Shown: positions 9,398 to 17,988 of the stretch, in pieces
Layout: each line of letters starts with the position of its first letter
Numbering within the stretch: position 1 is the stretch's first letter
Assembly: GCA_002436105.1 (NCBI GenBank)
Contig: DIXU01000008.1
Coordinates: forward strand, 205,319-269,318
DNA from: Candidatus Aminicenantes bacterium UBA6072
Lineage (GTDB): Bacteria; Acidobacteriota; Aminicenantia; UBA2199
Direction of reading: 5' to 3'
DNA: 64,000 nucleotides
Notes under the pieces: generated by a model
Databases searched by the model: none
What the model was told of the DNA's origin: nothing
The model's input: only the letters and a program-made list of their open reading frames with translations
Position numbers and translations under genes: made by a program

Positions 9398-10201
9398 TCA
9401 CTGACCTCTCGATTCCTGAACGGCCAGCCAATGCTCAAAGGCGCGGCGGATCTCCTCTTGCTCGCCGGCGGCGGCCAGGGGCAGGTTTTTTTCGAAAACG
9501 GCGCGCAGGACCGGGACCTGTTCGGCGAACGGGCGGGCCGAGAGTCCGCGACCGTGCAGGCGATAGGCGCTGCCGACATCGCCGGTATAGCGGAACTCGC
9601 ATTTCATGGCCAGGCGGATCTTCAGGTCCCAATCCTCGTAGATCTCGAAACGCGGGTCATAGCCCCCCGCCTGGAAATACAGCTCGCGACGGAACGTGAA
9701 ATCGCGGGGAATGAAGCCGCTGCGGCCGAGTATGCGCGCGCCGATCATCCCCTCGGCGATCGTCCCCGCTTTTCCCCACGGGACGGGCGCCGCGTCGCCC
9801 CGGACCAGCAGCACGTTGGAGAACGCCAGGACCTCGCGGTTCGCCTCCTGCCGGAAGCGCCGCGCCAGGGCGATCTCCTTTTCCAGTTTCGCGCGGTTGC
9901 AGTAGAAATCATCGCCGTCCAGGGTGGTCACGTACTCGCCGCGGGCGGCCAGCATGGCCTGGTGCCGGGCATGGGCCACGCCGCGGTTGACCGGGTCGCT
10001 CAGGACGCGGACGACGCGCGGATGCCGGCGGGCGAATTCCCGGATGACCGCCGGCGAGCCGTCGCCGGACGCGTCGTCATAGATCACGATCTCCAGGTCC
10101 TTCAGCGTCTGCCCCAGGATGCTGTCCAGGCATTCGCCGATGTACGGTTCATTGTCACGATTGGCCACGATCACCGACAGCAGCGGCGCGGAACCGGTCA
10201 T
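9398..10201 (-). CDS. GT2-family glycosyltransferase
   Basis: A 267-aa single-domain GT-A enzyme. It shows LLSVIVANRDNEPYIGECLDS at the N-terminus, VIYDDASGDGS, NRGVAHARHQAM, and TLDGDDFY as the DxD metal/nucleotide-sugar site, then FIPRDFTFRRELYF and YDPRFEIYEDWDLKIRL with the ED catalytic-base region. It has no membrane segment, so it should add a sugar to the glycan at the cytoplasmic face. It lies 18 nt downstream of a sulfotransferase gene. Donor and acceptor cannot be told from sequence. Confidence 0.88.
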   Translation of the reverse strand: MTGSAPLLSVIVANRDNEPYIGECLDSILGQTLKDLEIVIYDDASGDGSPAVIREFARRHPRVVRVLSDPVNRGVAHARHQAMLAARGEYVTTLDGDDFYCNRAKLEKEIALARRFRQEANREVLAFSNVLLVRGDAAPVPWGKAGTIAEGMIGARILGRSGFIPRDFTFRRELYFQAGGYDPRFEIYEDWDLKIRLAMKCEFRYTGDVGSAYRLHGRGLSARPFAEQVPVLRAVFEKNLPLAAAGEQEEIRRAFEHWLAVQESRGQ

Positions 10202-10219
10202 GAGCCGCTCCTGCGCTCC

Positions 10220-11059
10220 TCACAACTCATAATCCAGCCCCCGGGCGGTCGCCGCGCAGGCCCGCGCCACTTTCTCCCTTTCGCCGGCCGGCCAATCCCT
10301 GAAAGCGGGAAATGCCGGATTCTTTTTCATGTTGTCCGGTTCGTCGGCATCGACCCAGAGCGTGTTGACCGGGCGGACCTGGACGGCCGTCACTTTTTCC
10401 GCCTTGGGCATGGCGGCGCCGCAAAAGGAAAAAAGCGCCTTCACGGCCCGCTCGCCGTCCAGCAGGTCCTCCAGGCGGCACGTCATCCGCCGGGCGGCGG
10501 GCAGCGAGGCCAGGAAATCGCGGAGATAGCGATTGGTGAAATCCCACAGCCAGGCCAGGCGCTCGACCTGGTCCATGGCGCTCCAGCGGCGCTCGTCGGC
10601 CAGCCGGGCCCGCCCCGACTCCCAGATGGAGTCGTTGCGGTGCCAGCCCTTGCGCGCGGCACTCGCGACAAAATCCCCAGGGTGCCTTGCCAGGTGCACG
10701 AACTTCGCGCTCTTGAAGAGAGCGGCCAGCGCCGGGGCGAAGAAGGTCAGGCACTGGTTGGACTCGATGAAGATCCTATCCCGGATGCAGGCCTCCAGGA
10801 CCATCTCCATGCGCGCGGCGTCGATCATGCGCCCCAGCACGTCGCCCCGCTCCTGGTGGCGGCTGGCCCAATCGCAGAAGTACTCCAGCGTCGGGCGCGG
10901 CTCGTGGCAGGCAAGGACGCGCGCATCCAGGTTGAGCAGCTCGACGATGAACTTGGAACCGGCACGGCCGGTCGAGAGGATGAACACCGGGGCATACTGC
11001 TCGTACATCGCGGCGATCGTCGCCCGGTCGACGTGATGGATCATGCGGAATTTTTTCAT
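10220..11059 (-). CDS. sulfotransferase-family protein
   Basis: A 279-aa protein. The motif APVFILSTGRAGSKFIVELL is the phosphosulfate-binding loop, and FVHLARHPGDFVASAARKGW matches the 3'-phosphate-binding R-x-P region of PAPS-dependent sulfotransferases. The C-terminal part includes WLWDFTNRYLRDFL and CRLEDLLDGE, typical spacing for the family. The start codon overlaps the stop of the upstream family-X gene by 4 nt (ATGA), which implies translational coupling and a shared substrate. The acceptor is unknown. Confidence 0.83.
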   Translation of the reverse strand: MKKFRMIHHVDRATIAAMYEQYAPVFILSTGRAGSKFIVELLNLDARVLACHEPRPTLEYFCDWASRHQERGDVLGRMIDAARMEMVLEACIRDRIFIESNQCLTFFAPALAALFKSAKFVHLARHPGDFVASAARKGWHRNDSIWESGRARLADERRWSAMDQVERLAWLWDFTNRYLRDFLASLPAARRMTCRLEDLLDGERAVKALFSFCGAAMPKAEKVTAVQVRPVNTLWVDADEPDNMKKNPAFPAFRDWPAGEREKVARACAATARGLDYEL

Positions 11060-11919
11060 GACGGCACCGGGGCCGGGCCGCCGAAGCGCAGGCAGCCGGC
11101 GGCGAAATCCGGGAGAAAGCGCCGCGCGCCCGTATCCAGCAGGTAGGAGCGGATGGCGGGGTCGAATTCCCCGCGCCCGGCCTCGATCTCCCTGAAAACG
11201 GAGAGGTACTCGTTCCAGTTCTCCCGCAGGTAGTCGGAGAGCTCCTCGCTTCTCCAGGCGCAGGCGTCGCCGATGTGGAAGGTCAGGTGGGCGTCCCTGA
11301 ATTCGCGGAAGGCCCCGCCGGTGGCGACCTGGTTGGCCAGCAACGCCCGGCCGATGCCGGCGCTGCCGACGTGGACCCGGCCCAGCTTGAACCGGGCAGC
11401 CGCCTCGCGCCGGAAAACGAAGCAGTCGTAGCCGTTGTGGGGATCGCCGATCTCCGCGTACATCAGCGGAATGTCCGCAAGCGCCGAATAAGTTCCCGGG
11501 ATGGTCCGGCGGTTGATGACGAAAGCGTCATGCCCCTGGCGGATGATCGCGGCCACCGCCAGGTAAAAATGGGGCTGCAGGGCGATGTCCACGTTGGTGT
11601 AGATGACGAAATCGGCATCGCTGTCGTCGATGCCCGCATCCAGGATGTCCCGGATCAGGGCCAGCTTCCTCCTTCGCCGGAACGGCTTCAGGTCGGCGAT
11701 GGAGCGCTCGAGCAGGGGCCGCCTGTCAAAAGCGGCGGGCAGGGGCAGATCCTGCTCCTCGCGAAACAGGACGGCGCGCACCTGAACCGCCAGCGCCTCG
11801 CGGGCGAACTCGCGGGCGATCTCCATGGTGGCGAACGTGATGGGCTGGGCGGCGAACAGGTCGCTGGACGGGTCGACGATCCCCGGGTGGATGACGTGGA
11901 GCAGGGAGGCCGCTTTCAT
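11056..11919 (-). CDS. family-X protein, putative GT-A-like glycosyltransferase (copy 2 of 4)
   Basis: The start is the ATG at 11919 because GGGGGAG lies just upstream and the homologues begin at this point (MKAASLLHVIHPG); the frame extends 20 codons further. The 287-aa product shares with the other copies AAQPITFATM, RRRKLALIRDILD, VIYTNVDIALQPHFY, DAFVINRRTIP, IPLMYAEIG, YDCFVFRRE and HLTFHIGD. The NVDIA block resembles the DxD strand of GT-A enzymes, and the context is a glycan operon, so a glycosyltransferase role is plausible but not proven. I do not recognise a named family. It overlaps the downstream sulfotransferase by 4 nt. Confidence 0.72.
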   Translation of the reverse strand: MKAASLLHVIHPGIVDPSSDLFAAQPITFATMEIAREFAREALAVQVRAVLFREEQDLPLPAAFDRRPLLERSIADLKPFRRRRKLALIRDILDAGIDDSDADFVIYTNVDIALQPHFYLAVAAIIRQGHDAFVINRRTIPGTYSALADIPLMYAEIGDPHNGYDCFVFRREAAARFKLGRVHVGSAGIGRALLANQVATGGAFREFRDAHLTFHIGDACAWRSEELSDYLRENWNEYLSVFREIEAGRGEFDPAIRSYLLDTGARRFLPDFAAGCLRFGGPAPVPS

Positions 11920-11920
11920 G

Positions 11921-12973
11921 TCAGCTCCCCCGCTCCAGCCAGGAGCGATGGATCTCGGCGAAGATCGCCGGCAGGTCACGGCGGATGCTCCAGCCAGGGT
12001 AATGGGCCTTCATCTTGGCCAGGTTCGAGATATAGCAGATATGATCGCCGACGCGGTTGCTTTCCAGGTAACGGTAGGCCATCGGCTTGCCGGAGATCGA
12101 TTCGATCAGGCGGAAGGCTTCCAGGATGGAGATGGAGTTCCCGCGTCCGCCCCCGATGTTGTACACTTCCCCGCAGCGCGGCGCCTTCAGGAATTCCTCG
12201 ATGAAGCGCGCCACGTCGCGGGCATGGATGTTGTCCCGCACCTGCTTTCCCTTGTAGCCGTAGATCCTGTATTCCGTTCCCAGCACGTTGCACTTGATCA
12301 GGTAGCTCAGGAACCCGTGCAGCTCGACCCCGCTGTGGTTGGGACCGGTCAGGCAGCCGCCGCGCAGGCAGCAGCCGGGCATGGAGAAATAGCGCCCGTA
12401 TTCCTGGACCATGATGTCGGCGGCCGCCTTGGAAGCCCCGAAAACCGAATGGGTGGAGGCGTCGATGCGGAAATCCTCGGCGATGCCGTCGCGGCAGGCG
12501 GGATCGGCGTAGTCCCAGCGCGTTTCCTTTTCCTCGAGGGCCAGCTCGTTGGGGGCGTCGCCGTACACCTTGTTGGTGGAAAAATAGACGAAGGGCGTCC
12601 CGGGATCGGTCCGGCGATTGGCTTCCAGCAGGTTCAGCGTGCCCACGGCATTGACGTCGAAATCGTCGAAGGGACGCGAGGCGGCCAGGTCGTGGCTGGG
12701 CTGGGCGGCGGCATGGACGATGGCGGCGGGCTTCAGGGCGGCCACGCATTCCATCACGGCCTGCCGGTCGCGGATGTCGAGTTCATGGTGGTGGAAGTTC
12801 TTCCAGGCGGCCTCCAGCCTGCGCCGGTTCCACGTCGTGTCGCCCGCGGGGCCGAAGAAAGCGGCCCGCATGTTGTTGTCCAGGCCATGGACTTCCCAGT
12901 CCCGCCCGGCGAAATAGGATACGACCTCGCTGCCGATCAGGCCGCTCGATCCGGTGACCAATAGGGTTTTCAT
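11921..12973 (-). CDS. NAD-dependent epimerase/dehydratase, CDP-paratose 2-epimerase-like
   Basis: A 350-aa extended SDR enzyme. KTLLVTGSSGLIGSEVV is the Rossmann glycine motif, then LDIRD, AAAQPSHDLAAS, YFSTNKVYGD and RGGCLTGPNHSGVELHGF, a block I associate with CDP-paratose 2-epimerase-like proteins. The C-terminal part has GKQVRDNIHARDVARF and EVYNIGGGRGNSISI. It probably makes or interconverts the nucleotide sugar used by the neighbouring transferases. The usual YxxxK catalytic pair reads F-G-A-S-K here (F178, K182), which may be a family trait. The ATG at 12973 has GAGG five bases upstream; a GTG one codon earlier is possible. Confidence 0.85.
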   Translation of the reverse strand: MKTLLVTGSSGLIGSEVVSYFAGRDWEVHGLDNNMRAAFFGPAGDTTWNRRRLEAAWKNFHHHELDIRDRQAVMECVAALKPAAIVHAAAQPSHDLAASRPFDDFDVNAVGTLNLLEANRRTDPGTPFVYFSTNKVYGDAPNELALEEKETRWDYADPACRDGIAEDFRIDASTHSVFGASKAAADIMVQEYGRYFSMPGCCLRGGCLTGPNHSGVELHGFLSYLIKCNVLGTEYRIYGYKGKQVRDNIHARDVARFIEEFLKAPRCGEVYNIGGGRGNSISILEAFRLIESISGKPMAYRYLESNRVGDHICYISNLAKMKAHYPGWSIRRDLPAIFAEIHRSWLERGS

Positions 12974-13074
12974 CACATCCTCACGTTACCAATCGGAAAA
13001 AATCCTCCGGGAGAGGATCGCACCCGCCGCGGGGACCGCTGCTCCGGCGACAGGCGGCGCCACGGCCGATTCAT
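12973..13074 (-). CDS. possible 33-aa Arg-rich small ORF coupled to both neighbours
   Basis: Between the GT4-like gene and the epimerase gene is an ORF of 33 codons whose ATG overlaps the GT4 stop (ATGA) and whose TGA overlaps the epimerase ATG (TGATG). Most genes in this operon are joined by the same kind of overlap, and the ORF fills the 94-nt gap exactly. The product begins MNRPWRRLSPEQRSP and is rich in Arg and Pro, with no domain I recognise. It may be a real small protein, a device that carries ribosomes to the epimerase start, or chance in GC-rich DNA. Codon usage cannot separate these at this length. Confidence 0.35.
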   Translation of the reverse strand: MNRPWRRLSPEQRSPRRVRSSPGGFFPIGNVRM

Positions 13075-14195
13075 GCCGGACCGCCCTCCAGGACGCGGGC
13101 GATGGCGGCCAGCAGGGGCGCAGGGTCGGGAACCGGCGGCGGGGGGATCGCCCCCGCGTGCCGCCTCAGGCGGTGAAGCGCATCCCCCAGCTCGTCGAGG
13201 ACGGCGAATTCGATCAGCCCCTCCCTGCCGTGATAGGAGCGCGCGGCATGGGCATTGGCCAGGACCGGGACGCCGGCGAGCAGCATCTCGCAGATGCGGG
13301 TCAATGCCCCGCCTCCGGACTCCTGGTAGCAGAGGCAGCCGGCCACGCCGGCCAGCAGCTCGTCGAGGCGGTCGTTTTCCAGCTGGCCCAGCAGCTGGGC
13401 ATCGGCGCCGAAAAGGCGGGCGGGGAAGACCTTGTCGGAGTGGAACCCGGCCACCAGCAGCGGACCGGACACGGAGGCCAGCTGCTTTTTCCGCCAATAC
13501 GCGAGAAATCTCTCCATGCCTCGGCCCGACTGCGGATTCTTGGCGTTGGCCAGCATCAGGATGCCGCTTTTGTCGCCGCCGGCGGCGCGGATCCCGCGCA
13601 CGGCCTGCAGCCGCCCCAGCACCGGATCCCGCGGATAATAGGGGAAATGGAAGCAGCGGACACCCAGGTTCCGCAGCAGCCAGGTCTCCTCCCGGGAAAT
13701 GGTGACCACCAGGCGGCAGCGCGACAGGATATCCAGCTCCCGGCGCAGCAGGGTCATGGACGATCCGTTTTCGACCTGGCTCGGGACCAGGGTCTCCAGG
13801 TTGTGGCAAATGGCCACCACGGGAATGCGCAGCCTCTCCAGCGCTTCGAACAGGGGCTGGAAATATATCGGGTCATCCATGAAAACCAGGTCCACCCCGG
13901 CGAGATCCCCGGCGGCACGGCTCCAGGCACGGGAGATCTCCCGCAGGCGGAAGACCGCTTTCCGGCGCCCTGCGGCCCAGGAGCGCAGCCGCCAGAGCTG
14001 CAGCCGGCTTCCGCCTTTCTCCAGGCGCCGGCGGCAGCCGGCGTCGAGGCCTTGGGCCTGGGCGCTGGTCCTGAGCTCGCAGCCCAGGCCCTGGAGCGTT
14101 TCCCATACCTGCATCATCCTGCGGCTGCCGCCCCCCAGGTCCCAGGTGGGCTTGAAGCGGCTGAAGTAGATGCTGCGCCGCGGCGCTGCCGTCAT
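13071..14195 (-). CDS. GT4-like glycosyltransferase
   Basis: A 374-aa GT-B-type protein. Its N-terminal half has IYFSRFKPTWDLGGGSRR with the glycine-rich loop, then LVFMDDPIYFQPLF, ICHNLETL and TISREETWLLRNLG. The C-terminal donor half has GILMLANAKNPQSGRGMERF and ICEMLLAGVPVLANAHAARS. It is a close paralogue of residues 1-360 of the fusion protein at 2335-5517. It overlaps the upstream sulfotransferase gene by 4 nt and is followed by the coupled 33-codon ORF. Sugar specificity is unknown. Confidence 0.84.
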   Translation of the reverse strand: MTAAPRRSIYFSRFKPTWDLGGGSRRMMQVWETLQGLGCELRTSAQAQGLDAGCRRRLEKGGSRLQLWRLRSWAAGRRKAVFRLREISRAWSRAAGDLAGVDLVFMDDPIYFQPLFEALERLRIPVVAICHNLETLVPSQVENGSSMTLLRRELDILSRCRLVVTISREETWLLRNLGVRCFHFPYYPRDPVLGRLQAVRGIRAAGGDKSGILMLANAKNPQSGRGMERFLAYWRKKQLASVSGPLLVAGFHSDKVFPARLFGADAQLLGQLENDRLDELLAGVAGCLCYQESGGGALTRICEMLLAGVPVLANAHAARSYHGREGLIEFAVLDELGDALHRLRRHAGAIPPPPVPDPAPLLAAIARVLEGGPA

Positions 14196-14899
14196 CCTTG
14201 CCTCTCGTCAATCCGCCGCCGCACGCCCGTTTCCGGCCACATTTCCCGCACGGCGCGGAAGATCTCGAACTCCAGCTCGTTGCGGCGCATGAATTCCTGC
14301 CTGCGCTCCGGCGACAGGTCCTCGTCCCGCGGCGAGGCGTTGACGCGCCCGATGGCCCGCGGCGGAAAACCGAGCCGCTCCGCCAGGACAGCCGCCCCGT
14401 CATCGAGGTGATCCACCAGGCCGATCCAGACGAAGTGCCGGTCCAGTATCTCGCGGTAGTTCTCCCTGGAGAGCGGGCCGGGAAGAAAATTCAGCATGTG
14501 CGAGCGGGGCCTTTTCCTGAAAAAATCGTCGATGCCGCGATAATCGTCCTCGCTGCCCGCGCGAATGGCTCCCCGCTCGATCTGCCGCTGCCGGGCTTTG
14601 CGCTTCCAGAAAAAATAGTTGGAAATGGCGACCTCCAGGGGATCGCGCAGGATGGTGATGAATTGCTCGGCTCCGGGGTAATACGCTTCCACGCCCATGC
14701 CCTTCGCGCGATTGAAGTGACCGTGGACGCACGCCCCCCCGGCCAGCGAATGCCGCGGGGGCATCGCGCCGTTCTGCTGGAAATAATGGATGAAAAAACG
14801 GTCGCCGAACCAGTGCTGCAGCAGGCTGCGGAAGCTCTGTCCGGCGCACTTGGGCACATGCAGCGAAAAGAGCGGCTTTTCGGGGTTATACGCTTTCAT
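14192..14899 (-). CDS. sulfotransferase, Sulfotransfer_2-like
   Basis: A 235-aa protein. The ATG at 14899 was chosen because the N-terminus then begins MKAYNPEKPLFSLHVPKCAG, placing the HVPKCAGQSFRSLL phosphosulfate loop where Sulfotransfer_2 enzymes (heparan 2-O-sulfotransferase type) have it; the longer frame upstream is a shadow of the next gene. ITILRDPLEVAISNYFFW supplies the R-D-P 3'-phosphate site. This is a different sulfotransferase branch from its neighbours. It overlaps the upstream propeller gene by 14 nt and the downstream GT4 gene by 4 nt. Confidence 0.85.
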   Translation of the reverse strand: MKAYNPEKPLFSLHVPKCAGQSFRSLLQHWFGDRFFIHYFQQNGAMPPRHSLAGGACVHGHFNRAKGMGVEAYYPGAEQFITILRDPLEVAISNYFFWKRKARQRQIERGAIRAGSEDDYRGIDDFFRKRPRSHMLNFLPGPLSRENYREILDRHFVWIGLVDHLDDGAAVLAERLGFPPRAIGRVNASPRDEDLSPERRQEFMRRNELEFEIFRAVREMWPETGVRRRIDERQG

Positions 14900-15899
14900 T
14901 TTTCGCGGGCGGATCCTGCGGATCCGCTTCCGGCAACGCGGCCAGGCCGTGGACCGCGTCGCCGACGTCGCGGCCGTAGCGGAACATGCCCAGCAGCCGG
15001 CCCCGGGCAGCGTCGATCTCGAGGAGGCTGGCCGGGGAAATACCCACCAGCAGGCGGTCCGGAGCGATGAACTCCAGCCCGCGCACGAAGATGGCCGCGT
15101 TGAACGGCTGGTCGGGAAACTCCTCCTTGAGGGCGGCCACCTCGGGAAAATCGAGCAGATGGAGGCGCTTGATGAACCCGCCGCCTTCCAGGTCGTAAAA
15201 GAGAAGGTCCTTCTGGAAGCTGCTGCAGATGACGACCTGACGGCCGTCCGGGCTGACCGTCGGGCTGTGGCTGTTACGCAGCCGCCGGTCCTCGAGCACC
15301 ACCCGCACATCGGGCTCGATCTGCACCAGCGCTCCCTGGCGGTTGAGCAGGGCCAGGGTCCGCTGGCCGCTGCGGCATACCGCATTGAGGTGGGTGTGGC
15401 TCTCCTGCTGGCCCAGTTCCTGGTGAAGGTGGAGCAGGCGGTTGTCGGCCGCCTTGTCGATCGCCAGCGGCGATAACCCGAAGCGCTTGCGCAGCAGGGG
15501 CTCCTCCCGCGGCCACCACGTTCTCAGGGTGCGCCCGGACATGTCGACCTTCAGGGCGCAGTCGATCGTTGTGGCGGACACCCAGATGCTCTCGCCGGCG
15601 GCGCATATCTCGTGGATGTTGACGAACAGGTGGTTGCGGATGCGCCGCTTCAGGTTCAGGTCCCTGTCGAAGACCAGCAGGGTGTGGTAGGTGCCGACGA
15701 AAACCTCCCCGCCCCGCAGCAGGATGCCTTTGCCGCCGCGGCTGTTGCCCCGCGGGTTGGGATCGTCCGCGATGTCGGGGTCGCTGGGGAAAACGGGCAA
15801 CGCCTTGAGCACACGCTTGGCCTCCCAATCCAGCTTGACGAGCTCGCCGCCCTCGCGGATCGGGCGCTTGCGGCGCACGGTGCTGAAGTAGACGATCAT
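14886..15899 (-). CDS. uncharacterised cytoplasmic beta-propeller-like protein
   Basis: A 337-aa protein starting at the ATG at 15899, which overlaps the upstream sulfotransferase stop as ATGA. There is no signal peptide or membrane segment. The sequence is a series of short beta-rich repeats with propeller character: VKLDWEAKRVLKALPVF, VGTYHTLLVFDRDLNLKRRI, NSHSPTVSPDGRQVVICSS and LEFIAPDRLLVGISPASLLE. The VSPDGRQVV block is WD40-like. I know no enzymatic role for it. Lying between two sulfotransferases with overlapping ends, it may act as a scaffold or as an unusual carbohydrate-binding subunit; both are guesses. Confidence 0.72.
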   Translation of the reverse strand: MIVYFSTVRRKRPIREGGELVKLDWEAKRVLKALPVFPSDPDIADDPNPRGNSRGGKGILLRGGEVFVGTYHTLLVFDRDLNLKRRIRNHLFVNIHEICAAGESIWVSATTIDCALKVDMSGRTLRTWWPREEPLLRKRFGLSPLAIDKAADNRLLHLHQELGQQESHTHLNAVCRSGQRTLALLNRQGALVQIEPDVRVVLEDRRLRNSHSPTVSPDGRQVVICSSFQKDLLFYDLEGGGFIKRLHLLDFPEVAALKEEFPDQPFNAAIFVRGLEFIAPDRLLVGISPASLLEIDAARGRLLGMFRYGRDVGDAVHGLAALPEADPQDPPAKNESV

Positions 15900-16885
15900 G
15901 CCCTTCCCCCGCCGCCCCCGTGGCGCGACAACGACTGCTCGGCCAGGCGGGCGAGACCGTCGTCCAGGGCATCCAGGCCCAGTTTCTCCCGCACGGGTTC
16001 GACCTGCGCCTGCAGTTCCCGGGACAGGACCGGCACATCCCTGCGCAGCGCGCCGGCCACCCCGGAAAATCCCGATGCCTCCAAGGCCAGAAAGGCGGCC
16101 AGGGCCTCCAGGATCGGCTCCGGCCGGGTGCGCAGCCGGGCGTGGTCGTAGACGAAAAACCGCTCCCGCGGAAGCGGGGCGCAGCCGGCGACCAAGGCCC
16201 CGGCATAAGCGGCGGCATTGAGCAGGCAACGCTGGAAGCCGGTCGCCTGGCGCCACAGGTCGGTCCACTCCGCCGGCACTCCCGGAGGGGGCAGCAGCCG
16301 GCCCTCGCCGTCCATCTCCCCTTCCCAGCGGCGGTTGAACACGGGCTGCCGGCGAACCGTGTGGCTTTTGCGGAACATCGATTCGGCGATCTCGCCCAGC
16401 GGGCGGAAGACCAGGACGAAACGGGCCTGGGGAAGCAACTCCGCCAGCCGCGGCAGAACGAAGGAGATCTCCGGTGATTTGAGGCAGAGATACCAGTCGG
16501 CCGCGAAACGCGCGAGGGGAAGGGCATGGCGGATCACCGTTCTTTCCACCGGCATGATCGCGGCAGGCGGCGGCTGCGCGGCCGATATCGGGCTGCCCTC
16601 GGTCTGGGCGGAAGGGGCCACGCCTGCGAAATGGCCGCCGGCGAAGAGATGATCCCGCAGGCGCGTGACGGCCTCCGTTCTTTCCAGGCAGCCAAGGCGC
16701 AGGTCATGGACCAATCCCCTGCGGGTCGGGTAATGGTAAAGCGCCCAGCACTCATGCACGGGGTCGTCCATGGCCGTGACGACGCGCGGATGGGCATTCA
16801 ACGCCTTGGCAATGAACGTGGTGCCGCTGCGCGGCGGCCCGCCCACGAGCAGCAGGCGATCAAGGATCCTCTCCGGCGGCATCAT
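15896..16885 (-). CDS. sulfotransferase-family protein
   Basis: A 329-aa protein with LLLVGGPPRSGTTFIAKAL as the phosphosulfate loop near residue 14. It has LCLKSPEISFVLPRL and FVLVFRPLGEIAESMFRKSH, where the R-P and S residues match the 3'-phosphate-binding segment. YDHARLRTRPEPILEALAAF resembles the C-terminal L-x-x-R-P element of bacterial sulfotransferases. It ends 1 nt after the SGNH gene region begins on the upstream side and overlaps the propeller gene downstream by 4 nt. The acceptor is unknown. Confidence 0.82.
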   Translation of the reverse strand: MMPPERILDRLLLVGGPPRSGTTFIAKALNAHPRVVTAMDDPVHECWALYHYPTRRGLVHDLRLGCLERTEAVTRLRDHLFAGGHFAGVAPSAQTEGSPISAAQPPPAAIMPVERTVIRHALPLARFAADWYLCLKSPEISFVLPRLAELLPQARFVLVFRPLGEIAESMFRKSHTVRRQPVFNRRWEGEMDGEGRLLPPPGVPAEWTDLWRQATGFQRCLLNAAAYAGALVAGCAPLPRERFFVYDHARLRTRPEPILEALAAFLALEASGFSGVAGALRRDVPVLSRELQAQVEPVREKLGLDALDDGLARLAEQSLSRHGGGGGRA

Positions 16886-16886
16886 G

Positions 16887-17969
16887 TCAGCGAAGCGGCG
16901 GATAACCTTCGGCTTTCAGGGTATCCAGGATGAAAGCGGCGAACTTGCCGTGGCCCCGGTTGTTGAAATGGTTGTCCGGGTCCGGGCGATAATCGGCGCG
17001 CACGAAGTTCTCCGGATAATGGTAGACGATGCCGGGGAAGGATGACACCAGCTTGAGGTTCCTGCGGTTCTTCTTCTGCTCCTTGTTGGGAACCAGAAAG
17101 AGCAGGAAGCGCGAGCCGTTGGCGCGGCAGACGCGGTCGATCCGCTCCAGGCACTCGACCACCCATTTCCGCTCCGGGTCGGGTCGCAGGCGGTTCCGCA
17201 TGTGGAAGAGCCGGTAGACGGCCTTGCCGACGACCGTTTTATAGAGGAAATCCTCAAGCCGGCTGTCGGTACAGCCGCATTTCCTCTTTTTCAGGTACGC
17301 CAACGCCTGCTCGCCGCTGGCGAAATAGTTCCCCTGGTCGTCGTAGCCGCGCAGGAAGCCGGCGCTGGTGGTGAAATGCAGGTTGCGGTTGGCCTGCGGA
17401 AGAACGGCGTAGTTTCTCAGGTCGTTCCCCAGGTAGAGACAGACGGCGGTCACGTCGGGCTTGAGCACGGGCACATAGATCTCCGCCAGCAGGGCGTACT
17501 GCTGCGGATCGGTGCCCGGAATGCCGCCGTTGTACACGTGATACCCGGCTCTCGCGACGCGGTCGGGAAAGCTCTCGTCGATGGGGTCGGCCGTCGCCCC
17601 CCAGGTGAAGGAGTCGCCGATAAAGAACACCTTGGCCTGGTCGGTTTTCGTGAAAGTGAACTCGTTGCCGCGGAACCCCGACGAGTTGATGCGCATCCTT
17701 CGCGACCGGAACCCGTCGCCGGCGGTCGCTCCGGGAAGACAGCGGAAAATCCCCCTTTCATCCGTGAAGAAGCCGGAGAATATGGTGATCTTCTCTCCCT
17801 GGCAAAGCTTGCGGCACAACGCCGCCAACTGGGCGTTCCCGGCATCTGCGTTTTTCTTCCGCTCGATGAGCGGCCTGCCCCCGGCGGCGCGCAGGATGAT
17901 CTCCAGGAGCAAGAGCAGGAAGAACAGGACCAGCAGGTTGATGCCTGCGACCTTGATGAATTTTCTCAT
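16887..17969 (-). CDS. membrane-anchored SGNH/GDSL-family hydrolase or acyltransferase
   Basis: A 360-aa protein with an N-terminal membrane anchor (KFIKVAGINLLVLFFLLLLLEI cut short here: residues about 3-25). The SGNH block I is KVFFIGDSFTWGA (nucleophile Ser), the block III asparagine is in LYLGNDLRNY, and the catalytic Asp-x-x-His is in DPDNHFNNRGHGKF near the C-terminus. With an anchored domain outside the cytoplasm it could be an esterase, or the periplasmic partner that passes acyl groups from the MBOAT protein at 1-1422 to the glycan, as AlgJ/AlgX-type proteins do with AlgI. The second reading is inference from co-occurrence. Confidence 0.84.
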   Translation of the reverse strand: MRKFIKVAGINLLVLFFLLLLLEIILRAAGGRPLIERKKNADAGNAQLAALCRKLCQGEKITIFSGFFTDERGIFRCLPGATAGDGFRSRRMRINSSGFRGNEFTFTKTDQAKVFFIGDSFTWGATADPIDESFPDRVARAGYHVYNGGIPGTDPQQYALLAEIYVPVLKPDVTAVCLYLGNDLRNYAVLPQANRNLHFTTSAGFLRGYDDQGNYFASGEQALAYLKKRKCGCTDSRLEDFLYKTVVGKAVYRLFHMRNRLRPDPERKWVVECLERIDRVCRANGSRFLLFLVPNKEQKKNRRNLKLVSSFPGIVYHYPENFVRADYRPDPDNHFNNRGHGKFAAFILDTLKAEGYPPLR

Positions 17970-17988
17970 CCCATCCCCGGGTAAAAGC

